The notes under the pieces are model-generated. The model made no database searches and was not told the origin of the DNA. It was given only the letters and a program-made list of their open reading frames with translations. A program made the translations under genes and the position numbers. DNA of 5,394 nt, from positions 1 to 5,394 of the forward strand of contig JACPAU010000192.1 of NCBI GenBank assembly GCA_016180705.1, given 5' to 3'. The stretch is from Candidatus Methylomirabilota bacterium (GTDB taxonomy: Bacteria > Methylomirabilota > Methylomirabilia > Methylomirabilales > JACPAU01). Positions 1-5,394 of this stretch are shown piece after piece; position 1 is the first letter of the stretch, and the number at the start of each line of letters is the position of its first letter.

Positions 1-95
1 ACCGCGACGATGTCCAGGCCCGGTTCGGTGTAGGCCGCCCGGAAGAAATTGCGTCCGATCCGGCCGAACCCGTTGATGGCGACGCGCAGGGCCAT
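1..95 (-). CDS. gap: Glyceraldehyde-3-phosphate dehydrogenase, N-terminal fragment (cut by window edge)
   Basis: The first 31 codons of a class I phosphorylating GAPDH, which oxidises glyceraldehyde-3-phosphate to 1,3-bisphosphoglycerate with NAD(P) in cytosolic glycolysis or gluconeogenesis. The visible protein begins MALRVAINGFGRIGRNFFRA; the GFGRIGR glycine-rich loop at residues 9-15 is the family's Rossmann dinucleotide-binding signature. The ATG at 95-93 is preceded by a purine-rich Shine-Dalgarno (GAGGAGGA, positions 101-108) at normal spacing, which fixes the start. The rest of the gene, including the catalytic cysteine, lies outside the window. It is separated from the upstream PilZ gene by 301 bases with a promoter candidate and a structured element, so it probably starts a separate transcription unit. 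Confidence 0.93.
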   Translation of the reverse strand, partial: MALRVAINGFGRIGRNFFRAAYTEPGLDIVA

Positions 96-162
96 ACCGC
101 TCCTCCTCGTGGCAGCGCCGCCGCGCCGTGGGCGCGGCCGCGGGGTCGGGGCCTGGTGCCAT

Positions 163-190
163 CCAATAGAGGCAGGGTGGGCACCGTCAA
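163..190 (-). promoter_or_regulatory. Candidate sigma-70-type promoter for gap
   Basis: On the minus strand a TTGACG hexamer (185-190, 5 of 6 matches to the -35 consensus) is followed after 16 bases by TATTGG (163-168), a weak -10 with only the first three bases matching. An alternative -10, TTGGAT at 161-166, would give an 18-base spacer. Predicted transcription would start near 155, leaving a leader of about 60 bases before the gap ATG. Only the -35 is convincing; the call also rests on its position in an otherwise very GC-rich intergenic region. Confidence 0.42.
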
Positions 191-227
191 CCCCTGCAGC
201 CCCGCCAATCCAAACGCCATACCTTGT

Positions 228-377
228 GTGACCCAGCGTCCGGGTCGCGCCGGATGCCGCCCAAGGCCCCCGTAGCGGAGGGGGGGCCCCTCGGCGCTTG
301 GCCGAGGGGGGGAACCACGGGAGGGTTCCCCACTGGGGGCCGGGGCGGCGCCGGCGCCAGGACCCGGACGGTGTCAC
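228..377. repeat. Long imperfect inverted repeat in the intergenic region upstream of gap
   Basis: The two flanks of this stretch pair co-linearly: 228-232 with 373-377 (5 bp), 237-246 with 361-370 (10 bp, CGTCCGGGTC/GACCCGGACG), 247-253 with 351-357 (7 bp), 256-262 with 343-349 (7 bp) and 265-271 with 335-341 (7 bp). That is 36 paired positions interrupted only by small bulges. The tip (272-334) holds two further hairpins, giving a branched shape. The element starts 19 bases after the PilZ stop codon and ends 37 bases before the gap -35 box. High G+C makes chance pairing likelier, but five co-linear segments argue for real structure. It could be a structured RNA, a terminator region, a REP-type palindrome or a miniature-transposon relic. 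No T-tract and no obvious target duplication are seen. Confidence 0.65.
287..331 (-). terminator. Tandem GC-rich hairpins, possible transcript end of the PilZ-side operon
   Basis: Two perfect hairpins abut. One has a 9-bp stem, 287-295 with 301-309, and a 5-base loop. The other has an 8-bp stem, 309-316 with 324-331, and a 7-base loop. They lie 66-110 bases beyond the stop codon of the receiver-PilZ gene. Neither is followed by a run of T on the minus strand, so this is not a textbook intrinsic terminator. It may protect an mRNA 3' end or form the cap of the larger inverted repeat that encloses it. Confidence 0.35.
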
Positions 378-396
378 TTTCGCTCTGGCGTTTGTA

Positions 397-1134
397 TTAG
401 GACTCGACCCGGGCCGTCGGCCCCAGCCGGAACAGCTCGGCGCGGACGTAGGCGCCGATCTTCGCCGCGTCCTCTTCCGGCAGGTCCTCGAACTGGACCC
501 CCATGCCCCCCTCGGTGTGCTCCGTCTCGTCGCGGCGCCACACGACCCGCCCGGTCACCTCGAAGAGGTTCGGCAGGCCGGGGAGGATGAACTGGAGGCT
601 GAGCCGCTCCTCCGCCTCGAGGCGCTCGGGGCTGGCCAGGAACATCCCGGTCGCGCTGACGTTGGCCACGACGGCCTGGAAGTGCCGCTCGCCCGTCCGG
701 ACGTTGACGGGGACCCCGGCCGGGGCCCGCAGCACCGCCCGCTGGTCGGCGCGTTTCGGGTACAGGAGCCCGCCGACCCGGTAGACGAGCTGGTCCCAGA
801 CCAATCGCTTGTCCTGGATTCCCACCACCTGCAGGCCCCGCAGGCGCTCCAGGACCCGGTGGGTCTGGGCCGCGGTGGTCAGGGCGAGGATCGGGGGGCG
901 CCCCTCCGCGGGCCGGGCCTTGAGGTACGCGTACAGGCCGTTGGCCTCGGCGCCGTGCATCTGCAGGTCCAGGAGGAGGAGGTCGAACGGCGGCTCGGTG
1001 TCCAGGCGCCGATGGGCGGCGGCCGCCCCGGCCTCCTCCACGACCACGTAGCCCGCTTTGCGGAGGAGTTCCGCCATGATCTGCCGGTAGGCTTCCGCCT
1101 CTTCCACGACCAGGACCCGCTTGGGCGTCTCCAT
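397..1134 (-). CDS. Receiver-like domain fused to a PilZ (c-di-GMP-binding) domain
   Basis: A 245-residue cytosolic protein. Residues 5-125 look like a response-regulator receiver: strand VLVV (7-10), phospho-acceptor D56 in LLLLD, switch T86 and lysine K109. The acidic pair that binds Mg2+ is E11-E12 rather than the usual aspartates. Residues 128-236 form a PilZ domain with RADQR/RAVLR (an RxxxR arginine motif, 128-136) and NVSATG (158-163, the N/DxSxxG motif), the two elements that bind cyclic di-GMP. No DNA-binding domain is present, so output is probably through protein contact. The ATG at 1134 follows AAGGGGA with normal spacing and lies 20 bases after the comF stop. The frame stays open upstream but without receiver homology. 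No histidine kinase is in the window; the signal is unknown. Confidence 0.85.
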   Translation of the reverse strand: METPKRVLVVEEAEAYRQIMAELLRKAGYVVVEEAGAAAAHRRLDTEPPFDLLLLDLQMHGAEANGLYAYLKARPAEGRPPILALTTAAQTHRVLERLRGLQVVGIQDKRLVWDQLVYRVGGLLYPKRADQRAVLRAPAGVPVNVRTGERHFQAVVANVSATGMFLASPERLEAEERLSLQFILPGLPNLFEVTGRVVWRRDETEHTEGGMGVQFEDLPEEDAAKIGAYVRAELFRLGPTARVES

Positions 1135-1154
1135 CCGTCGGTCCCCTTCCCGCC

Positions 1155-1898
1155 TCAGGTCACCCGGGCCAGGGTGTAGACCCCCACCGCGACCGCCCCG
1201 GATGCCCGCAGCACGCGGGCACACTCCCCGACGGTCGCCCCCGTGGTGTACACGTCGTCGATCAGGAGCAGCCGCCTCCCCTCCACGGCCGCGGGGGACG
1301 GAACGGCGAAGGCGCCCCGGACGTTGTCGCGGCGGGCCGCCGCATCCCCGGCCTGGGGCACCGTCGAGCGGACCCGCACCAGGGCCCGGCGGAGGACGCG
1401 TCGGCCCGCCGACCGGCCCAGGCCCTCCGCCAGCGCCGCCGCCTGGTTGAACCCGCGGCCCCACCGCCGCCGCCAGTGGAGCGGGACCGGCACCAGGGCA
1501 TCGAAGGCCGTCACGTCTACCCGTCCGGGGGCTTCGGCGTGCATGAGCCGGGCCAGCGGGGCGGCCAGGGCCAGCCGGCGGCCGTGCTTGAGGGCTAACA
1601 CGAGCGCCCGAACCGGGCCGGCCTCTCCGTAGGGGAGGGCGGCGCGGGCCAGGGCGTACGGGGGAGGCCGCCGCAGACACGCGCCGCAGGTCGGCCGGGG
1701 GTCCTCCGAGCCCGGGGTACTCGGCGGGAGCGGACGCCCGCAGGCGGCGCAGCAGGCAGGCGGGAGCCGGGGTAGGGCCGCCCAGCAGGGGGCGCAGACA
1801 CCCCCCGCGGCCCCCACGGCGAGCGGGCCGGCGCACAGGAGGCAGGGGACCGGGAAGAGGAGACGGAGCCAGGCCTCCCACAGGTCGCGCATCGTCAT
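1155..1898 (-). CDS. comF: ComF family phosphoribosyltransferase-like protein (double zinc ribbon)
   Basis: A 247-residue ComF/GntX-type protein. In naturally competent bacteria ComF is a cytosolic factor needed for DNA uptake or for handling incoming single strands; in many other bacteria the family role is unproven. The N-terminus carries four CxxC pairs (C19/C22, C35/C38, C50/C53, C71/C74), expected to bind zinc. The centre has the family's conserved VPVPLHWRR followed by GRGFNQA. Near the C-terminus LLLIDDVYTTGAT (210-222) is the PRPP-binding loop of type I phosphoribosyltransferases, with both aspartates intact. Start: the ATG at 1898 has GAGG 8 bases upstream, better placed than for the second ATG at 1892. 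It is 86 bases downstream of the dksA-like gene and 20 bases upstream of the PilZ gene. No other competence gene is visible, so a competence role is not established. Confidence 0.86.
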   Translation of the reverse strand: MTMRDLWEAWLRLLFPVPCLLCAGPLAVGAAGGVCAPCWAALPRLPPACCAACGRPLPPSTPGSEDPRPTCGACLRRPPPYALARAALPYGEAGPVRALVLALKHGRRLALAAPLARLMHAEAPGRVDVTAFDALVPVPLHWRRRWGRGFNQAAALAEGLGRSAGRRVLRRALVRVRSTVPQAGDAAARRDNVRGAFAVPSPAAVEGRRLLLIDDVYTTGATVGECARVLRASGAVAVGVYTLARVT

Positions 1899-1984
1899 GC
1901 CGGGAACCTCAGGGGAGGGTAATCCGGCAGGACCCAGGGCCGGCCGGGGGGCGGGCGGGACCCGGCGCGCTTCGGTCGCCCGGT

Positions 1985-2332
1985 CTAGCGGCTCTCCTCC
2001 TCCTCCTGGCAGGCGATGCAGTACCGGGCGAAGGGGAGGGCCTCCAGCCGCTTCTCGCTGATCCCCTCCCCGCACTTCTCGCAGAGCCCGTAGGTGTTCT
2101 GCCGCATCTTCTCCAGGGCCGCGTCAACCTGCCTGAGGAGACGGCGCTCCGCGTCCCCCAGGGAGAGGAGGAACTCCTTCGTGTAGGCGGAAGTGGCCTG
2201 GTCGGCGATGTCCTGGATCCCGTCGTCCCCCGCCTGGAGGTTCACGGCGCTCCGGTTCCGGACCCCGCTGAGCAGATCCCTGCGCTTCTCCTCCAGCCGC
2301 CGCTGCAGTTCCTTCAGCTTCGCTGCCTTCAC
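1985..2332 (-). CDS. dksA: DksA/TraR family C4 zinc-finger transcription regulator
   Basis: A 115-residue member of the DksA/TraR family, which binds the RNA polymerase secondary channel and, with (p)ppGpp, adjusts rRNA and amino-acid promoters. It begins with a basic, coiled-coil-like helix (residues 2-25). The tip motif DIADQA (41-46) keeps the DxxDxA acidic signature that lets true DksA act on the polymerase active centre. A second helix (53-78) precedes a C4 zinc finger: C84-x2-C87-x17-C105-x2-C108. It is shorter than E. coli DksA (151 residues) but typical of the short forms in many phyla. Start: the GTG at 2332 has GGGAGG (2338-2343) 5 bases upstream. A TTG at 2386 would add 18 proline/glycine-rich residues, has no Shine-Dalgarno and is less likely. 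It lies 58 bases after the sigma-54 activator gene. Confidence 0.88.
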   Translation of the reverse strand: MKAAKLKELQRRLEEKRRDLLSGVRNRSAVNLQAGDDGIQDIADQATSAYTKEFLLSLGDAERRLLRQVDAALEKMRQNTYGLCEKCGEGISEKRLEALPFARYCIACQEEEESR

Positions 2333-2390
2333 CGAAACCTCCCGACCCTGCCGACCGTCGCGGGGAGGGCCGGCGGGCTGGGGCAACGGG

Positions 2391-3319
<929 letters not shown>

Positions 3320-3338
<19 letters not shown>

Positions 3339-3700
3339 CGATCCGCCCGAGGTGCCGGGGCGACCAGGACACGCCGCGGCGCATCGCCCCACAGCCTCTC
3401 GAGATCGTAATATTGGTGCGTAGATTCCTCGAAAATATGGATGATGCACTCATTGTAGTCAAGCAAAATCCACCGCGCGTCGGCGTATCCTTCGATGTGG
3501 AGCGGGCGCGCCGAGGCCTCCTTCAGCCGCTCCGCGATGGTGTCGGCGATGGCCTGCACCTGCCGGTGGCTTCCCGCGCTCACGATGAGGAAGTACTCCG
3601 TGAACGAACAGAGTCCGCGCAGGTCCAGGCTCACCATCGAGTCCGGCTTGCCCTCGGCGGCGGCCTCGGCGGCGAACGTGAGCAGCCGCTCAGCCTCGAT
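3320..3700 (-). CDS. rsfS: Ribosome silencing factor RsfS (Iojap family), apparently with an ATC start codon
   Basis: RsfS binds ribosomal protein uL14 on the 50S subunit and blocks joining with 30S, lowering translation in starvation. Family hallmarks are present: LDLRG (residues 25-29), SFTEYF (32-37), [18 protein letters not shown] (68-77), LLDY (79-82), HIF, and [10 protein letters not shown] (97-106). The first in-frame ATG (3637) would start right at the first beta strand and lose the N-terminal helix. The upstream in-frame sequence [18 protein letters not shown] encodes that helix, and its first codon is ATC (3700-3698), 8 bases after AAGGAGGA. I therefore place the start there (126 residues), as a rare start codon or a base change from ATG. 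It overlaps nadD by 11 bases and the activator gene by 19. The conserved proA-nadD-rsfS order supports the identity. Confidence 0.88.
3434..3462 (-). promoter_or_regulatory. Candidate internal sigma-70 promoter inside rsfS, directed at the sigma-54 activator gene
   Basis: On the minus strand TTGACT (3457-3462, 5 of 6 to consensus) is followed after exactly 17 bases by CATATT (3434-3439, 4 of 6). It sits in an A/T-rich patch: 43 of the 70 bases from 3401 to 3470 are A or T, which stands out sharply here. Initiation near 3427 would give a leader of about 90 bases before the activator ATG at 3338. All of it is also RsfS coding sequence, so this is a sequence-match prediction only. Confidence 0.4.
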
Positions 3701-4370
3701 GGGGGTCGTCCTCCTTCCGGCGACCGGCGCGCCGCTGGTAGAGACGGTTCTTCTGCACGTAGGCGGCGACCGTATCCGGGACCAGGAACCGGACGCTCCG
3801 CCCCTCCTCCACGAGTTGCCGGATCTCCCGGGAGGAGATGTCCAGGGAGACCACCTCCACCAGCAGCACCAGGCCCGGGACCGGGGGGGTGCGGGCGAGC
3901 TCGAGGCCCACCTCGGAGATGCGCAGGTACTTGAAGGTGGGATGGCCCAGGGCCGCCCGCTGCTCGGGCGCGAGCGCCGTCTCGACCTCGTCCAGGCGCC
4001 ACCCCGGCCGGGCGGTGACGATGACCTGGGCCAGGTGCAGCAGCTCCTGGGCCTCCTTCCAGCCGCTCAACTCCAGAAAGGCGTCCACCCCCATGATGAA
4101 GTAGAGCTGGGCCTCCTTCCCGTAGAGCCGGAGGAGCTCCCGGACCGTGTCCACCGAGTAGGAGGTGCCGGGCCGGTTCAGCTCGATCGGGGAGACGGTG
4201 AAATAGGGGGTGAAGATCGTGGCCAGGGAGACCATCTCGTACCGGTGGATGGGGGCCGCCACGTCCCCGGCGTCCTTGTGGGGCGGGCGCGCCGCCGGGA
4301 CGAAGATGATCCGGTCCAGGCCGAAGGCCAGGTAGATTTCCTCCGCCGCGCGCAGGTGCCCGAGGTGGAT
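3690..4370 (-). CDS. nadD: Nicotinate-nucleotide adenylyltransferase lacking its 5' end (start codon and GGTFDP loop missing)
   Basis: NadD makes deamido-NAD from nicotinate mononucleotide and ATP in cytosolic NAD synthesis. Homology is continuous from IHLGH at 4370 (the HxGH catalytic motif) to the stop, 226 codons: FVPAARPPHK (residues 23-32), TSYSVDT (69-75), FIMGVDAF (91-98), then W104, and ISSREIR (178-184) with the usual C-terminus RFLVPDTVAAYV. In the family HxGH is directly preceded by GGTFDP. Here the in-frame codons before it read GRSAGRRG, with no ATG, GTG or TTG, and the DNA just upstream is still the end of proA. The first usable start, a GTG at 4262, would drop HxGH and could not give an active enzyme. 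Either the gene is truly truncated or the sequence lost a short segment. It overlaps rsfS by 11 bases. Confidence 0.88.
   Translation of the reverse strand: MHLGHLRAAEEIYLAFGLDRIIFVPAARPPHKDAGDVAAPIHRYEMVSLATIFTPYFTVSPIELNRPGTSYSVDTVRELLRLYGKEAQLYFIMGVDAFLELSGWKEAQELLHLAQVIVTARPGWRLDEVETALAPEQRAALGHPTFKYLRISEVGLELARTPPVPGLVLLVEVVSLDISSREIRQLVEEGRSVRFLVPDTVAAYVQKNRLYQRRAGRRKEDDPHRG
3709..3716 (-). promoter_or_regulatory. Strong Shine-Dalgarno that decides the rsfS start
   Basis: AAGGAGGA on the minus strand, close to a perfect anti-16S complement, lies inside the last codons of nadD. Eight bases separate it from the in-frame ATC at 3700-3698. No ATG, GTG or TTG in the rsfS frame lies at usable distance: the next CTG is 23 bases away and the next ATG about 70. 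This site is the main reason to place the rsfS start at the ATC. Confidence 0.7.
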
Positions 4371-4383
4371 ACCTCGCCGACCG
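4371..4383 (-). other. Probable deletion junction between proA and nadD
   Basis: These 13 bases (CGGTCGGCGAGGT on the minus strand) are all that separates the last recognisable ProA residues (GQVR) from the HxGH motif of NadD. A normal arrangement needs a proA stop, a nadD start and about ten codons ending in GGTFDP, so at least roughly 30 bases are missing. The proA and nadD frames differ here: moving from one to the other needs a +1 shift. I see no direct repeat at the junction that would explain a simple recombination. Confidence 0.65.
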
Positions 4384-5394
4384 GCGGACCTGCCCCTCCC
4401 CCAACACGATGAACTTGGTGCAGGTGAGTTCCGTGAGCCCCACCGGCCCCCGGGCGTGGAGCTTCTGGGTGCTGACCCCCATCTCGGCCCCGAGCCCGAG
4501 CTCCCCCCCGTCGGTGAAGCGGGTGGAGGCGTTCACGAAAACCGCCCCGGCATCCACGTCCCGCAGGAAGCGCAGGGCCGTGGCGTAATCGGCGGTCACG
4601 ACCGCCTCCGCCAGGCCGGTGCCGTGCCGCCGGATGTGGGCCACCGCTTCCTCGTAGGAGGCCACCACGCGCACCGCCAGGATCAGGTCCAGGTACTCGG
4701 TGTCCCAGTCGGCCTCGGTGGCCGGGGCCACGGCCGGCACCAGGGCCGCCGTGCGGGGGCATCCCCGCACCTCGACCCCCGCCGCCCGCAGGCGCGCGAC
4801 GAACGGCGGGAGGAAGGCCGGCGCCACCGCCTCGTGGACCAGGAGGGTCTCCATGGCGTTGCAGACACCCGGCCGCTCGACCTTCGCGTTGAAGGCCACC
4901 TCCGCCGCCATGCCGAGGTCCGCCGCCGCGTCCACGTAGGTGTGGCAGAGCCCCTTCTCGTGCGCGAGGACCGGCACCGTCGCCTGCGCCTTCACGGCCC
5001 GGATCAGGTCCTCCCCGCCCCGGGGGATGAGGCAGTCGATGTACCGGTCGAGCCGGGCGAGCTCGGCCACCGCGGCCCGGTCCGGCGAGGCGATGAAGCC
5101 CAGAGCCCCCTTCGGGACCCCGGCCGCGACGGCCGCCTCCGTGAGGAGGGCGGCCAGGGCGCCGTTGGTCTCGAGCGCCTCCGACCCGCCCCGGAGGACG
5201 ACGGCGTTGCCCGCCTTCAGGCACAGCCCGGCCACGTCGGCGGTCACGTTCGGGCGGGACTCGTAGATGACGGCGATGACCCCGAGGGGGACCCGCATCC
5301 GCCCGACCAGCAGGCCGTTCGGCCGGCGCCGCATGCCGGTGATCTCCCCGACCGGATCCGGGAGGCCGGCCACCGCCTCCAGGCCCTCCGCCAT
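4384..5394 (-). CDS. proA: Gamma-glutamyl phosphate reductase, C-terminal 337 residues (5' end outside window, stop codon missing)
   Basis: ProA reduces gamma-glutamyl phosphate to glutamate-5-semialdehyde with NADPH, the second step of proline synthesis, and belongs to the aldehyde dehydrogenase fold. The fragment starts at MAEGLEAVAGLPDPVGE, which matches an internal ProA segment (about 80 residues lie upstream off the window). It continues through PLGVI, YESRPNVT, LKAGNAVVLRGGSEA and PRGG to the catalytic cysteine C178 in PGVCNAMETLLV. The C-terminus keeps GAVFVNASTRFTDGGE, GAEMGVSTQK, HARGPVGL and LTCTKFIV, ending at GEGQVR where most homologues stop. No stop follows; the frame runs open to 3631 through sequence that encodes NadD in another frame, so the natural product would have a roughly 250-residue meaningless tail. 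One oddity: the PROSITE ProA signature segment reads GTGLAEAV instead of the usual G-S/T-x-H-S-E-x-I. Confidence 0.92.

Noticed and set aside
145..162. TGGCAC in the gap leader as the -24 element of a sigma-54 promoter
   Set aside because: The -12 element (TTGC) is absent at the required distance; the bases there read CCCG.
298..1179. 293-codon open frame on the plus strand
   Set aside because: It is antisense to the receiver-PilZ gene, whose protein has clear domain motifs. Its own translation is a low-complexity Pro/Arg/Gly-rich product typical of high-GC shadow frames.
1135..1881. Upstream extension of the PilZ protein frame to 494 residues
   Set aside because: The added part overlaps comF in another frame, is Pro/Arg/Gly-rich and precedes a complete receiver domain that already has its own ATG and Shine-Dalgarno at 1134.
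1899..1984. Terminator or promoter between the dksA-like gene and comF
   Set aside because: Only a 5-bp GC stem (1924-1928 with 1939-1943) and no T-run or credible -10/-35 pair were found; nothing exceeds chance for this composition.
2333..2386. TTG start at 2386 for the DksA-like protein
   Set aside because: The extra 18 residues are not helix-like or conserved, and no Shine-Dalgarno precedes the TTG, while the GTG at 2332 has GGGAGG at good spacing.
3495..4412. 305-codon open frame on the plus strand
   Set aside because: It is antisense to nadD and rsfS and shows only mirror-image composition.
4178..5224. 348-codon minus-strand frame across proA
   Set aside because: It is the alternate frame of proA, glycine/arginine-rich and without motifs.

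Overview
This is a very GC-rich bacterial chromosomal window (about 70 % G+C by eye). Every convincing gene lies on the minus strand, so transcription runs from high to low coordinates. The long plus-strand open frames are antisense shadows. The gene set (proA-nadD-rsfS, a sigma-54 activator, a DksA-type zinc-finger protein, a ComF-family phosphoribosyltransferase, a receiver-PilZ protein, then gap) suits a high-GC Gram-negative lineage such as Methylomirabilota/Rokubacteria or a deltaproteobacterial-type group. That placement is an inference from gene content and order only. I see no mobile element, CRISPR array, tRNA or rRNA.

Layout in the direction of transcription: 5394-4384 is the C-terminal three quarters of proA (proline synthesis), cut by the window edge. 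4370-3690 is nadD (NAD synthesis). 3700-3320 is rsfS (ribosome silencing factor). 3338-2391 is a sigma-54 activator with no sensory domain. 2332-1985 is a DksA/TraR-type regulator. 1898-1155 is a ComF-type protein. 1134-397 is a receiver-PilZ protein. A 301-base intergenic region follows, then the first 31 codons of gap (95-1). The genes from proA to the PilZ gene overlap or are separated by less than 90 bases, so they look like one operon-like run. gap appears to have its own promoter.

The most unusual points are these. (1) The proA/nadD boundary looks deleted: proA has lost its stop codon, and nadD has lost its start codon and the GGTFDP nucleotide-binding loop, while both flanks are well conserved. 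(2) rsfS has no ATG/GTG/TTG start where the family needs one; instead an ATC codon sits 8 bases after a near-perfect Shine-Dalgarno sequence. (3) The intergenic region before gap contains a previously unexplained, about 150-base imperfect inverted repeat (about 36 paired positions) capped by two strong hairpins. (4) An A/T-rich patch inside rsfS carries a sigma-70-like promoter pointing at the sigma-54 activator gene.

The run joins housekeeping biosynthesis (proline, NAD) and ribosome silencing with regulators of starvation (DksA-like), alternative sigma factor use and c-di-GMP (PilZ). A growth-state theme is plausible but is inference. No wholly novel multi-gene system is evident. The novelty candidates are the structured intergenic element and the damaged or unusual gene starts.
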